Positions 23,626 through 35,400 of a DNA stretch of 64,000 bases are shown here, piece by piece; within the stretch, counting starts at the first letter, position 1, and each line of letters starts with the position of its first letter. The notes under the pieces are model-generated. The model was not told where the DNA came from, did no database searches, and was given only the letters and a program-made list of their open reading frames with translations. Source of the DNA: Haliscomenobacter sp040401995 (GTDB lineage: Bacteria; Bacteroidota; Bacteroidia; Chitinophagales; Saprospiraceae). The position numbers and the translations under genes are program-made. Location: positions 10,516 through 74,515 of the forward strand of contig JBBANM010000026.1 in the NCBI GenBank assembly GCA_040401995.1, given 5' to 3'.

Positions 23626-24813
23626 ATGACCGAAGCACCTAAAATTCAGCGCATAGAGTCGGTAGACATTTACCGGGGGTTCGTCATGTTTTTGATGATG
23701 GCCGAAGTATGGGAGTTTGGACAAGTGGCCAAAGCTTTTCCGAACAGCGCTTTTTGGCAGCTGCTTCAATTTCAGCAAAGCCATGTGCCATGGGTAGGTT
23801 GTTCGCTGCACGATCTCATTCAGCCTTCTTTTTCTTTTTTGGTGGGGGTGGCCTTACCTTTTTCCTTGGCAAGCCGCCAACTTAGCGGACAAAGCACGCT
23901 GGCTATTTGGATGCATACTTTTCGTCGGGCGTTCATTCTGATAGCTTTGGGAATCTTTTTGCGTTCGATATATGCCAAACAAACCAATTTTACCTTTGAA
24001 GATACCTTGACGCAAATCGGTCTCGGCTATGTTTTTTTATTTGCCTTGGGCTGGATGGGCAAATCAAGCGGGTACTGGATTGCCTTGGGGTTGATTTTGA
24101 TGGGGTACTGGGCTTGGTTTGCGCTGTATCCGCTGCCAGGATCCAATTTTGATTGGTCGCAGACGGGAATTGGCCCTGATTGGCCGCAACATTTGCATGG
24201 TTTTGCTGCCCATTGGAACAAAAACACCAATGCTGCCTGGGCGTTTGATCGTTGGTTTATGAATTTATTTCCCAGAGCGCTCCCTTTTCGGTTCAATGAT
24301 GGCGGTTATTCCACGCTGAGCTTTATCCCTACTCTGGGTACTATGATTTTGGGATTGATCGCCGGTCAGTGGCTCTACTCCATTGAAGGCCATAAACAAC
24401 ACTTGCGTCGATTTGTGCTGAGCGGCTTTGTGCTGCTTTTGGCGGGTTTGCTGTTGCATTTTCTTGGCATTTGCCCAATAGTGAAGCGCATCTGGACGCC
24501 TAGCTGGGTACTTTTCAGTGGCGGGTGGTGCTTTTTGTTGCTCGCTTTATTCTATTACCTCGTTGAACTGGCCAAGGGGGGGCGTTGGTTTTACCTTTTT
24601 ACAATTTTGGGCGCCAACTCTATCGCGGCGTATGTTTTGGCGCATACGGTCGTTGGATTTATTGATTCCTCTTTTCGCATCCATTTGGGGGCGCATTACG
24701 ACCTGCTGCTGGGCGTCGGCTATCGAACTTTAATCAGCGGTAGTGTTATTTTGGCGATTCAGTTCTGGGTATTGCATTGGATGTACCGCAAACGGATCTT
24801 TATTAAAATTTAG
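23626..24813 (+). CDS. Membrane acyltransferase, DUF5009/heparan-glucosaminide N-acetyltransferase-like
   Basis: A 395-residue integral membrane protein with about ten hydrophobic helices. The start at 23626 (MTEAPKIQRIESVDIYRG) is chosen because the 59 codons upstream come from a dispersed repeat. The N-terminal motif RIESVDIYRGFVMFLMM is typical of the DUF5009/NagX group of sugar O/N-acetyltransferases, where the first helix follows SxDxxRG, and a later loop contains HVPWVGCSLHDLIQPSFSFLVG, which holds the family His-Asp pair. By family it moves an acetyl group across the membrane onto sugars or peptidoglycan, but the acceptor here is unknown. Confidence 0.85.
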   Translation: MTEAPKIQRIESVDIYRGFVMFLMMAEVWEFGQVAKAFPNSAFWQLLQFQQSHVPWVGCSLHDLIQPSFSFLVGVALPFSLASRQLSGQSTLAIWMHTFRRAFILIALGIFLRSIYAKQTNFTFEDTLTQIGLGYVFLFALGWMGKSSGYWIALGLILMGYWAWFALYPLPGSNFDWSQTGIGPDWPQHLHGFAAHWNKNTNAAWAFDRWFMNLFPRALPFRFNDGGYSTLSFIPTLGTMILGLIAGQWLYSIEGHKQHLRRFVLSGFVLLLAGLLLHFLGICPIVKRIWTPSWVLFSGGWCFLLLALFYYLVELAKGGRWFYLFTILGANSIAAYVLAHTVVGFIDSSFRIHLGAHYDLLLGVGYRTLISGSVILAIQFWVLHWMYRKRIFIKI

Positions 24814-24819
24814 GGTGAA

Positions 24820-25004
24820 AGTTTAGCACCTCGCCTTCGGCGATGAGAAAATGAAATTTTTAGCCACAAATTACACAAATTTCCACAAATTAGGGCACAA
24901 ACTGGCGTTTGTGCGCCCTTCACGAAAGGAGTTCATACTTTAATTTGCGCAATTTGTAGTTACATTTTTTTCAAACCACTCCATCGAAGATGGGGTGCTA
25001 AACT
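24820..25004. repeat. Palindromic repeat, GTTTAGC family, copy 3
   Basis: Bounded by AGTTTAGCAC and GTGCTAAACT, a 10-bp perfect inverted repeat. It abuts the next repeat one base later. Confidence 0.7.
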
Positions 25005-25005
25005 T

Positions 25006-25167
25006 AGAGCTTGTTCAGGATTCTGGTTCGATGGCGAAAATGAGCTAAAATTCGTACCAATGAGGCGCAAAAAGCGGAATGTAGCAGCGCTACATGAGCA
25101 TTTTTGTAACGAAATTGGGGTGAATTTTGGCCATTTGTAGCTCGAAGCAGAAACCTGAACAAGCTCT
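25006..25167. repeat. MITE-like element, AGAGCTT family, copy 1 (162 bp)
   Basis: Perfect 14-bp terminal inverted repeats AGAGCTTGTTCAGG/CCTGAACAAGCTCT. The interior contains GTAGCAGCGCTAC and gene-free sequence. A copy of the same 162-bp length is at 29133-29294, and relatives occur at 28897-28975 and 44315-44521. Confidence 0.75.
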
Positions 25168-25321
25168 TATACAATTTAGGTTTGTGTTTTTTTCCTTATC
25201 GCACAAAATATTTAGTAGCAAAAAAAATCCAAAAAATCCAAGATCTCCATTACTTTTGCAATCTCAACCTTATGAAGCGATAAAACACCATAGCGTGTTG
25301 GCTCCATAAACGTTGATTTTT

Positions 25322-25417
25322 CTCATTTGGGGTGCCCTACCAAGTTGCGTTTTCGCAACGACGGGCTGAGATCATACCCATTGCACCTGGCCGGGTAATT
25401 CCGGAAAGGAAAATGAG
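25322..25417 (+). promoter_or_regulatory. TPP riboswitch (THI element)
   Basis: Closed by a 7-bp P1 stem CTCATTT/AAATGAG. The core contains GGGGTGCC, GGGCTGAGATCATACCC, ACCTGGCCGGGTAATTCCGG and AAAGGAAAA in the order and spacing of the thiamine-pyrophosphate aptamer (CTGAGA...ACCTGATCYGGRTAATRCCRGCG-type core). It lies 118 nt upstream of the TonB-dependent receptor start. The segment 25418-25535 is the probable expression platform; I did not resolve its alternative structures. Confidence 0.93.
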
Positions 25418-25535
25418 TACTTACGCAATCAACCGTAAGCACGTGCCGGCGCGTACTTACACCTGATAGCGTAAGAGGTAACGTCGTTCCAGCCCCTTGA
25501 GCGTACGATGGTTTCATTTGGAAGGTATCAAAAAG

Positions 25536-27962
25536 ATGGCAAAGCAATTTATCCTGGTAGCCGCATGGCTGCTACTCGGGAGCGTAAGCGCGTGGGCGCA
25601 AGGGACGTTGGTAGGCAAAATCACCAACAAAGAGGGTTCGGCATTGGTGGGCGCTAACGTGTGGCTACCCGAAAAAAACAAGGGAACCGCTACCGACCTA
25701 CAAGGTCAATTTACCCTCGATCATTTAGGGCCTGGTCGCTACCTACTGCAAATTTCATATCTCGGTTTTGAGGATTATTCGGGTGTAGTCGATTTTTCCA
25801 ATGGCGCAACGCCTACGTTGGTGCTGCAGGAACGCGCCTACTCGGTGGATGGCCTGGTGGTGAAAAGCACCCGCGCCGACGGCCGCACGCCCATGACCTT
25901 TACTAACCTCAACAAAAAACAGATCAGCGCCAACAACCTGGGACAGGATCTGCCTTTTGTGCTCCAGTGGACGCCCTCAGCGGTGGTCACCTCGGATGCG
26001 GGCACGGGTATCGGGTACACGGGCATCCGCATCCGCGGCACCGACCCTACGCGCATCAACGTCACTGTCAACGGTATCCCGATCAATGACGCGGAGTCGC
26101 AAGCAGTTTTTTGGGTGAACATGCCTGATTTCGCTTCCTCTACTGCCGATGTACAGATCCAGCGCGGGGTGGGCACTTCTACCAATGGCGCGGCGGCTTT
26201 TGGCGCTTCCATCAACCTGAATACGGCTAAAGTGCAGGAAAAAGCCTATGCTACGGCCGCAACTTCGGTGGGCTCTTTTAACACCTTTAAGCGCAACATC
26301 CAATTGGGAACGGGTTTGATCAACAAGCATTTTTCAGTGGATGCCCGTTTGTCGCGCATCAGCTCCAATGGGTACATTGATCGTGCGCAGGCCAATTTGA
26401 ACGCGTATTATGTGTCGGGGGCTTATGTGGGCAAAAACAATTTGCTGCGCTTCAACGTGTTTTCGGGTAAGGAAATCACTTACCAGGCTTGGAACGGAGT
26501 ACCATCCGATCTGGTCAACAATTGGTCGACCCGCACCTACAACTCGGCGGGTACCGAACGCCCGGGCAAGCCGTACGACAATGAAGTGGATCATTACCAG
26601 CAAACGCATTACCAATTGTTGTACAACCAAAAAATTGGGAGCAACTGGAATTTCAATGGCGCTTTGCACTACACCAAAGGGGCGGGTTATTTTGAGCAAT
26701 ACAAAAAAGACCAGCTATTATCGGGCTATGGGTTGCCGCCCCTGTTGGAAGGCGGTACTGAAACGGTGACCGATTTGGTGCGCCAATTGTGGCTCGATAA
26801 TGGTTTTTATGGTACGGTGATGAGCATGAATTACCGCAAAAACCGCTGGGACATCACCCTCGGCGGGGGCTGGAATCAATACGACGGCAAACAGTTTGGC
26901 AAATTGCCCTGGACGGCCAAAGGCAACATCTCCCCAGCTTTGCATTATTACGATGGCAATTCCTTAAAAACCGACGCCAATGTCTACGCTAAGTTCAATT
27001 ACGAATTGACCAGGGGTTTGTATGCCTATGTGGATCTGCAAATGCGCAGCATCGGCTACGACATCAAGGGGGTTGACGCTTTTCAGCGCAACTTGAATAT
27101 TTCCAATCAGTTGCATTTTTTCAATCCGAAGGGCGGTCTTTTTTACCAAATCAACCCCAAGACGGCGATTTTTGCCTCCACCGCGGTGGGACAGCGGGAA
27201 CCTAACCGCGATGATTACGTCAATGCTGCGGCCAATAATCCGCCAAAACCGGAGCGGATGTTGGATACGGAATTGGGTTTCAAACGCCAGTGGGCCAAAG
27301 GCGCCATCGAAATCAATGGCTATCACATGTACTACCGCGATCAGCTGGCCTTGCGGGGTAATTTGAACGAAGTAGGTTCCGCTTTGCGGGTCAACATTGA
27401 TCGGAGTTATCGGATGGGAATTGAGGTCAATGGGGGCTGGCAATTGCTCAAAGCTTTGCGTTTACAGGGTAATGCAGCCTTTAGCAAAAATAAAGTGCTG
27501 GCTTTCACCGAGGAGCAAGATGCCTACGATGCCGATTTTGTGCCCACGGGCTCCATCAAGGTGGATCATACGCATACTGATTTGTCGTTTTCGCCAAATG
27601 TGGTGGCGGGCGGCGAATTGGCGTTTTCTCCGTTTCAAAATACCCAGTGGTTGCGTGGACAGCAAATCACCCTGAGCTGGTTGACGCGCTATGTGAGTCG
27701 GCAGTTCATCGACAATACTTCTGATCTGAGCAATGTGATTCCGGCATATTCTTTTACGGATCTGCGGTTGGTGTACCGGCGCAGTGGGAGGGTCTTAAAA
27801 AATGTAACGGCGACGGTGTGGTTGCAAAATGTTTTCAATCGACAGTATTCGAGTAATGGTTGGTCGTATCGGTACCAGGTGGACAAACAAACGGCGCTGG
27901 ATCGGGGGTATTATCCGCAGGCGGGGAGGAATGTGTTGGTGGGATTGGAGATTGGGTTCTGA
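25536..27962 (+). CDS. TonB-dependent outer membrane receptor, predicted thiamine transporter
   Basis: An 808-residue outer membrane receptor. The signal peptide is at 1-22 (ending SAWAQ). A carboxypeptidase-regulatory-like domain at ~24-105 (GTLVGKITNKEGSALVGANV) is followed by a plug domain (GQDLPFVLQWTPSAV, IRIRGTDPTRINVTVNGIPI) and a large beta-barrel ending YPQAGRNVLVGLEIGF with a terminal Phe. The start at 25536 is chosen over a TTG 39 nt upstream because it begins the signal peptide. Control by a TPP riboswitch implies transport of thiamine, a precursor or phosphate ester, as in other Bacteroidota receptors. TonB/ExbB/ExbD are not in the window. Confidence 0.92.
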   Translation: MAKQFILVAAWLLLGSVSAWAQGTLVGKITNKEGSALVGANVWLPEKNKGTATDLQGQFTLDHLGPGRYLLQISYLGFEDYSGVVDFSNGATPTLVLQERAYSVDGLVVKSTRADGRTPMTFTNLNKKQISANNLGQDLPFVLQWTPSAVVTSDAGTGIGYTGIRIRGTDPTRINVTVNGIPINDAESQAVFWVNMPDFASSTADVQIQRGVGTSTNGAAAFGASINLNTAKVQEKAYATAATSVGSFNTFKRNIQLGTGLINKHFSVDARLSRISSNGYIDRAQANLNAYYVSGAYVGKNNLLRFNVFSGKEITYQAWNGVPSDLVNNWSTRTYNSAGTERPGKPYDNEVDHYQQTHYQLLYNQKIGSNWNFNGALHYTKGAGYFEQYKKDQLLSGYGLPPLLEGGTETVTDLVRQLWLDNGFYGTVMSMNYRKNRWDITLGGGWNQYDGKQFGKLPWTAKGNISPALHYYDGNSLKTDANVYAKFNYELTRGLYAYVDLQMRSIGYDIKGVDAFQRNLNISNQLHFFNPKGGLFYQINPKTAIFASTAVGQREPNRDDYVNAAANNPPKPERMLDTELGFKRQWAKGAIEINGYHMYYRDQLALRGNLNEVGSALRVNIDRSYRMGIEVNGGWQLLKALRLQGNAAFSKNKVLAFTEEQDAYDADFVPTGSIKVDHTHTDLSFSPNVVAGGELAFSPFQNTQWLRGQQITLSWLTRYVSRQFIDNTSDLSNVIPAYSFTDLRLVYRRSGRVLKNVTATVWLQNVFNRQYSSNGWSYRYQVDKQTALDRGYYPQAGRNVLVGLEIGF

Positions 27963-28088
27963 TCTGGGGATTTTTTATTGGAACACGGATTTAAAGGATT
28001 GGACACGGATTTTTAGGCCTTCGGCTGGGGGATTTTTTCCGTGGAGGATAAAAAGATTAGGGGCACCTAGCCAAAGTGTATTTTTGGT

Positions 28089-28192
28089 CATACTACTGGA
28101 CATTTTTCTGTAGAGGGGTTGCAAAACCTTCCAGGTCTCCAAGACCTGGAAGGTTTACAGCTCGCCAAAAATTTAAAATGTCCAGTAGTATG
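28089..28192. repeat. Palindromic element, CATACTACTGG family, copy 1
   Basis: Perfect 18-bp ends CATACTACTGGACATTTT / AAAATGTCCAGTAGTATG enclose the palindrome AACCTTCCAGGTCTCCAAGA continuing to CCTGGAAGGTT. A diverged copy is at 41227-41329. The bases 27963-28088 carry only fragments of another repeat (ACACGGATTTAAAGGATTGG). Confidence 0.7.
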
Positions 28193-28223
28193 ATTTTTGG
28201 TAGGTGCTCCTGATCTTTTTTGC

Positions 28224-28856
28224 TTAAAAATTATGGGTAAAACCAAAGCGGAAGGTGATCGGCGATTGGAAAGAACCCAAGGTAGAGCTGCGATTCAGGT
28301 TGTAGAGCACCAGGATTTCGCCGCGATTGACGCCAAAACCGGAGCTATAACCGGCACCGAGGTACATATTGTTGCGGGCTACGCGCGCCACTTCGAGGTT
28401 GTAACCATTACTAAGAACGATGGCTTGGTTTTGGTACTCGTATTCGGCATGACCAAACAGCTGATCGATGAATTTATAACGGGCAAAACCCGCCAGCGAC
28501 CAGGTGATCGGCGAAACGCTGACTTTGGTGCCTGCGTAGCGGTAGCTGAAATAGGACAAAACCCCACCCACGCGTGGGCCTACCGAAAAACGGGGCGTGA
28601 GTTTGTAACCCATCATGGGCGCTAAACCAAATTGTAGCGAAGAAATGCCATTGAAGCCTGAAAATCCCAACTGGAAGTTGCCGCCCCACCAAATCGGTCC
28701 GGTATTGTCAAAAATATGCGGATCGCTTTTACGGGTGCCTTGGGTAGTCGTACGCGAATTGGCCGGAGGCGGTCCGCCCGGAACGGTACGACGAATTTGG
28801 GAATGAGCCATGATGGCTAAGAACATACAAAAAATTCCAACCAATAATTTGCGCAT
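28224..28856 (-). CDS. Predicted outer membrane beta-barrel protein
   Basis: A 210-residue exported protein. The signal peptide (residues ~1-20) ends MAHSQ. A Pro/Thr-rich segment follows (RRTVPGGPPPANSRTTTQGT). Residues ~60-210 show alternating strands with aromatic girdles (FQLGFSGFNGISSLQFGLAPMM, GPRVGGVLSYFSYRYAG, LFGHAEYEYQNQ) and end FRFGFTHNF with a terminal Phe, as is typical of 8-stranded outer membrane barrels. No specific family is recognised. It is convergent with the TonB receptor and separated from it by repeats. Confidence 0.75.
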   Translation of the reverse strand: MRKLLVGIFCMFLAIMAHSQIRRTVPGGPPPANSRTTTQGTRKSDPHIFDNTGPIWWGGNFQLGFSGFNGISSLQFGLAPMMGYKLTPRFSVGPRVGGVLSYFSYRYAGTKVSVSPITWSLAGFARYKFIDQLFGHAEYEYQNQAIVLSNGYNLEVARVARNNMYLGAGYSSGFGVNRGEILVLYNLNRSSTLGSFQSPITFRFGFTHNF

Positions 28857-28896
28857 AGGATGTGATTTTGCTCTACAAAGATGTATTAATTTTCAA

Positions 28897-28975
28897 AGAG
28901 TGTGTTGGGATTTTTTATTCGCGCTGCAAAATTTGACTCGTTTTCGTTTGCGAACGAAAGATCCAAACACATTCT
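28897..28975. repeat. Short AGAGTGTGTT element (79 bp)
   Basis: Ends AGAGTGTGTTGGGATTTTTT and ATCCAAACACATTCT are imperfect inverted repeats. Compared with the 207-bp element at 44315-44521, the centre is missing, so this looks like an internal-deletion derivative. Confidence 0.6.
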
Positions 28976-29132
28976 AAAATGCCGTACGGTGTACTTAAGT
29001 TTTATCGACTTTTGAGTGAAAATACGTATTGGTCAGATGGATTGCAGCAAAATGCTAATTTTGTTGGTACGAATGTAAGATCTTTCGAACTCGTAACCAA
29101 GTTATATATCATTACAACGTGCTGTGGCGTTT

Positions 29133-29294
29133 AGAGCTTATTCTGGAATCTGCTTCGTTGGCGAAAATGAGATAAAATTCACTCCAATGAGGCGCGAAAA
29201 GCGGAGTGTAGCAGCGCTACATGAGCATTTTTGTAACGAAATGGGAGTGGATTTTAGCCATTTGCAGCGCGAAGTAGATTCCAGAATAAGCTCT
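29133..29294. repeat. MITE-like element, AGAGCTT family, copy 2 (162 bp)
   Basis: Ends AGAGCTTATTCTGGAATCTG and its complement form a ~25-bp inverted repeat with one mismatch. Interior as in 25006-25167 (GTAGCAGCGCTACATGAGC). It covers most of an otherwise unexplained reading frame at 29124-29417, which I reject as a gene. Confidence 0.75.
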
Positions 29295-29431
29295 TATATC
29301 TATTCGGATCAAAATATATTTGTTGGGCCAATTAAAAAGCACAATTTATTTAAGGGTATCCGCATTGTTTTTCCTCGGAAGGCAACACCTTTTTCAAATC
29401 AAATACAGGCAGGTTAAGTACTTTTGGACTC

Positions 29432-32400
29432 ATGGGAAGACGCGTATTCTTGTGGATGGTTTTGTTAATACCGATTGGCCTTTTTGGGCAAAACTGCCCT
29501 ATTGGCCGTCAAACCATTCCTTTTAATGATTCCACCACCTTTAATCTGGATGTTTTTGGCGTGGTCAATAATAGTTTGGCAAACGCTAAGCAGGGTGTTT
29601 GCGGCGTGAAACTGAATTTTTTGCACCAATCGATCGGCGATTTTGAAGTGTGGCTCATCTCTCCCGCCGGACAAACGGTTCAACTCATTGGCCCCAATAG
29701 TACCGTAAACTACATCACCCTGGGCAACTCCTGGAACGTCCAATTTGTACCCTGCAAAACGACTGCCAACCCTGATCCGCCTTATCAATCCAAGTGGGAC
29801 AACAACATCAACCGTTTTGGGCCGGGTAATTTTTCCGGAACCTACTATCCCTACTTGGGGTGTTTGGAAGACTTCAACAAAGGGCCGGTGAACGGCACCT
29901 GGAAGTTAAAGATTAAAACTTCGCCCACCAGTACCTTGATCAATGGGCGTTTGCAAAGCGTGGACATCGTTTTTTGTGATCGTCTTGGTCAACGTTGTTG
30001 TTTTGCCGATGCTGGCGTATTGCCCAAACCGCTCAATATCTCCGCTTGCGAGGCCGACAATAGCTTAAAATTGTCCAATAAAGTAACTTACTCGGGTACA
30101 AAACCGGATTCTACGCTTTATGGCTACTTGTATGCCGTGGGACGTAATCAAGTGTTGCTGCGTTATGATTCCATACCCGATCTACGCAGACTACCGGCCG
30201 GAACCTACCAGGTATGCGGGTTGTCGTATTTGAAAAAAGACAAAAACAACCTGCCGCCTCCCAACGGTACGTTGCGCTTGGATACATTGCGCAAAAACCT
30301 GGTGGCGCTCAATTCTACCATTTGCGGGGTATTGTCGGATTCCTGTTTTCAAGTGACCATTTTTCCTCGTCCTGATACCGCCATTGTACGCCGCTCGATT
30401 TGCGAGGGAGACTCTTTGGTGATTGGCGGAAAAACCTTTAAAACTTCCGGTCGGTATTACGTCACTTTTGATAACCCCGCGGGTTGTGATAGCTTGCTGG
30501 GGATTGATTTGACAGTGGGAAAAATACAGCGGGTTACTCTGAATCGAACTTTGTGTTTTGGCGATTCGTTAGAAATAGGTACTCAGGTATTTAAAACTGC
30601 CGGCAAATACACCGCCACTTTACGCACTCAAGCAAATTGCGATAGCATCATCACCCTGAATTTGGCAGTTCGAGCGGCGATAAAAACCTCCATTGATACC
30701 GTCATTTGTCAGGGCAGTAGTTTTCAAGTTGGGACAAAAACCTTTTCCCTAGCCGGAACATATCAAGTGCGTCTTACCTCAGGTACGGGTTGCGATAGTT
30801 TGGTACAATTGATCCTAGCTGTGGATACGCCGCGCGCCATCATCACCGGGGTGGATACGCTTACTTGTACCCGTTCACAAGTGGTATTGGATGGTAGTAG
30901 CTCGCTCCCCAAGGGTAAAATCACTTACCGCTGGGAGGATGCTAGCGGAAATCCCATTGGCAACCAGCCTATATTTAGGGTGACAACCCCCGGATCTTAT
31001 TTTTTACAAGTCATCACCGTACGCGGGAAATGCGCCAACCGCAATAGCGCGGTGCAAGTAGTCCAACGAGCCGATCGACCGCAAGCGCTCATCGCGGTGG
31101 CCGACACCCTCAATTGCATACGAAATAGGGTTGTTTTGAACGGTAGTCGCAGTACGACTCCGGCAGGCGCTGTGTTGCAATGGCGTACCAAAAATGGCCG
31201 AATTCTCAGCGGTGGCAACACCTTGAACGCCACAGTCGATACCATTGGCGATTACCAGTTGTTGATTCTTGACCCCAAAAATGGTTGTACCGACAGCGCA
31301 ACGGTAAAAGTCGTTAAAGACATTGTAGCGCCCATTGCTAAAGCCGGACCAACGAAAGAGTTGACCTGTACGCTCAACCGCGTCACTTTAGATGGAACAG
31401 GTTCATCCCAGGGTTCGCCTTATGTTTACCAATGGACAGGCACCTGCGTCATCGGCAGTTCCAATACGGCTACGGCCCAAGCTGGTTGTGAAGGAACCTA
31501 TCGCCTAGTGGTTTCTAACCGGTTTAATGGCTGTAGCGCATTAGACAGTGTTGCTGTCACCACTAATGCCAATCGGCCGCGGGCAGTACCGGGTACCCGC
31601 CAAACCTTGACCTGTGAAAATCCATTGATTACGCTCAATGGTGCAGCTTCTACCCAGGGGCCAACGATCAGCTACCGTTGGAATGGTCCGGGTACAACCA
31701 AAGCGGATACCGCAATTACCCTTAAAGTAGCTCGGCAAGGTCGCTTCACGTTGATTGTTACCAACCGCGCCAATTCTTGTTTGGATTCCAATTTTGTCAT
31801 TGTCACTTTGAATAAAGTTGCGCCCGATGTCGCCATTGATAAGCCGCTGCCTTTGAATTGCAACAACCGTCAAGTTTCCTTGGGTAGCGCTATAACGAGT
31901 ACCGGAAGCAGCTTTGTATACGATTGGTCTTCACCCAATGGGCGTTTTGTATCACGCACCGATAGTGTTTTTGCGGTGGTGCGTTCGGCAGGCATGTACC
32001 GCATCATGGTTACCGATACCACCAATGGTTGTAGCGCCGCGGATAGTGTGGAATTGAGTAGCGACCAAATTCGTCCCAGCATCAACATCAAACAGCCGCA
32101 GGCATTGAGCTGCGGCTTGCGCTCGGTAGTGGTAAGTGTTACTGCAGTGGGTACTACCCCAAAATTGGAATACCTATGGAAGGGACCCTGTATTCTTGGA
32201 GATTCAACCGCCAGTCAGTTCACTGCACAGTGCGCCGGGCGGTATCAATTGCAGGTAAAAGACTTAGCCAACGGCTGTGTCAACCAAGATACCATTCGAG
32301 TTGTCACTAACGGAACCACGCCCAATGCCGTCATCAATTCCACTAAAGTTAACATCAATTGTCTTTCTGGTACCGCCACCCTGGATGGCAGCGCATCTAC

Positions 32401-35400
32401 TGGCGGTAACCTAAAATGGTTGTTTAAAGGACAGCTCATTGGGCAGTTTCCCCAGCAATCGGTCAATAAACCCGGTCTTTATCAATTGATCGTTGAAAAT
32501 ACGTCGGTGGGCTGTCAGGATACCGCTGAAGTAACCGTCATTTTGGACTGCATACCAAATGCCGTTGTACTGCTGCCTGATACCTTGACTTGTAGCAAAT
32601 CGCTGGTAAAATTAGATGGATCGAAATCGACCTCAAATTTGGCCATTCGTTATTTGTGGTTGGCAAAGGATACTACCTGTTTTGCTGGGCGGAGGGATTT
32701 ACCCACCGTTACGGTGCGTTGTGGTGGAGTTTACTCCTTGGTGGTAACGAACATTAATTTGAATTTGAGTGATACGGTGAAAGTAAGGGTGGCGCAAAAC
32801 AACCAAATCCCGGTCGCCAACGCTGGTCAGCCCGATACGCTACGTTGCTCCAATCGCATCACCACGCTGAACGGTCAATTGTCGACCCAAGGCCCCAACA
32901 TCCGCTATTTTTGGACGGATAGCAACGGCGATACCCTAGGAACAACACTAAAAGTCAACGTTAAGCTTCCTGGTCAATATATTTTGGAAGTGGTCAATAC
33001 TGCAAATGGTTGCTTGGCTTCCGATAAGGTAGTAGTCGCTCGAGATGCCGAATTACCTGAAATTCGTTTTGGCACCCCGCTGATACCCTGTGCAAAAGAT
33101 ACTTTTCTATTCAAAGCGCTGGTCATACCAGAAACCAGAACTTATCAATACCGTTGGCAAGGACCCAAAATCCTCAATCGAGCCGATAGCCTTAATGTCA
33201 ATATTGGCGGAGCGGGCACGTATATTCTTACCGCCCAAGACCTTCAGAGCAATTGCGTTGTTTCGGATACCATTGTCATCAAAGCCGTAACGCCTTGTAA
33301 ACCCTGTATTGGCCTGTCGGTAACGCCGACAACGCTGAGCTGCGCACGTCCGCAAACCCAATTAGGCATCAATTTTTGTGACCCCTGCCCCAGTTGTAAA
33401 GTGCAATGGACAACAGTTGGCGGGCAATTTGTATCTGGCGATAAAACGACAACACCAATTGTCAATCGACCAGGTATCTACCGCGTTTTAGTCGTTGACA
33501 GCCTGGGATTAAAAGATTCGCTGACCATTCAAGTCACCTCAGATATTTCGGTACCCGATTTTAAAGCTGCTGCATTTGATAATTTGACTTGCGACAAAAA
33601 ATCGGTTCCGCTTTTTGGCAAAAAAAGCTGGATTGACTCCATTGAAATCAGTAAAAAATATAGCCTCCGTTTCTTATCTGGTACTCCAGTTTATAAGGGA
33701 ATTGACACCGGGTATGTGGCCGTCAATACGGGTTTGTATAAAATGCAGGTCATTAACTTACGCAATGGCTGTTTGATTGTTGATTCTACTTTTGTTGGTT
33801 TGGATACCCTTTCGCCCAGCGCGAATGCAGGAACGGATCAGGATCTCAATTGCACCAATCAAAGAGTAACCTTGGATGGGTCGCTTTCGGCATTAGGCGC
33901 CGGGATCCGATTTCAGTGGCAAGCCTTACAAAATGGGCGTATTTTGGCGGGAGCTTCCTCGGTAAATCCGGTGGTAGATGCGCCTGGTTTGTACCAAATT
34001 CGCGTGATAGACAGCCGCAATGGGTGTAGCCGCACCGATATCACGGAAGTAAAGGCTAGCATCGATTTACCGCCCATTGCCCCAATTCCAAATCAAAACT
34101 TGACCTGTCGCGATTCCCAAATTGTGTTGTTGGGCAAGTTACCAACTGGCGGTAATTTTCAAGCGCGGTGGTGTAGTTTGGGGGCAAATGGCGATACGTT
34201 GGGTTGTTTTCCTAATTTGCTAAGCATAAAGGTAAATCGACCAGGATCCTATGTTTTTGAAGTGACCAACTCGGTAAATGGGTGCAAAAACCGCGCCGTA
34301 GTTCAAATTGCCAACGACCGCGAAACGCCGATTGTTGATGCCGGGCCACGTGATACCATCGATTGCTCTGCCGCCAGTCTGACGCTACAGCCCAAAGTAA
34401 GCGCCAATAATGCGCCCTTGCAGGTCAAATGGACCAATACTAAAAATATTCCCATCATTGGTGATACCCTGCTGCAAGCCAAGGTGTTAAGTGGGGGCGT
34501 TTTTGTGCTTTCGGTGGTCAACGCCCGCAATGGTTGTTCGGCCAAAGACAGTGTGACCATCATTACCGACAACCGGAAACCGATTGTGGATGCGGGTTTG
34601 GATACCGCGATTACTTGTGCTCGGAATAGTTTGCAATTGGCGGGCTCATTTTTACCGAATAACATCAATCCCAGCATCCAATGGTCGGCCAATGGCGGGC
34701 AAATAGTAAGCGGATCCGCGACCAGAAACCCCGTTATAAGCGGATCGGGAATATATGTTATGACGGTGCGCAATCCCATTAACGGTTGTTTTGGTGCAGA
34801 TGCAGTACGGGTTGACAACAAGACGGGTAAACCCCAAATTCAGGTGGCCGATGCTGCCAATTTAAAACTAACCTGTTTGAGGGATACCATTACCCTTAAT
34901 GCCAGCGCGAGTACTTCACCTTATGGTTATGGCTTGCGGTATTTTTGGATCCCTTTGAGCGGCGGACAAGTAATCGGCACGCCGGTAGATCCCAAGGTAA
35001 TTGCCAAAGGCAGTGGAATCTATCGTTTGCTGATCATGGATAAAATTACGGGTTGTCAAGATTCGCTGGATGTACAGGTAGGCGCCAACCAAGCTTTACC
35101 AAAAATCAACCTGAGCGCTACTAACCTGCTAACTTGTGTTCAGAAACAAGTTACCGTTGATGCCGGAAGTTCAGACCGAGGGAAGGGTTTTTTGACCACC
35201 TGGAAGGCTGCCAAAAGCGGGATGTTGCCCGATACTGGTTATGTTTTAACGGTAAAAACAGCGGGGAAATACTACTTCAATCTTTTCAATCCCAATAATG
35301 GTTGCACCTCCAAGGATTCCATTCAAGTATTGACCGATACCATCAAACCAGTAGCCAACGCGCGATTGGTCGGCTCTTTGGGTTGTGATTCCCCTACCGT

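Noticed and set aside
25127..25309. 60-codon frame before the riboswitch
   Set aside because: It begins inside a repeat and has no family features.
29124..29417. 97-codon plus-strand frame before the giant gene
   Set aside because: It mostly translates the AGAGCTT MITE-like element, and the same translation would appear at other copies.
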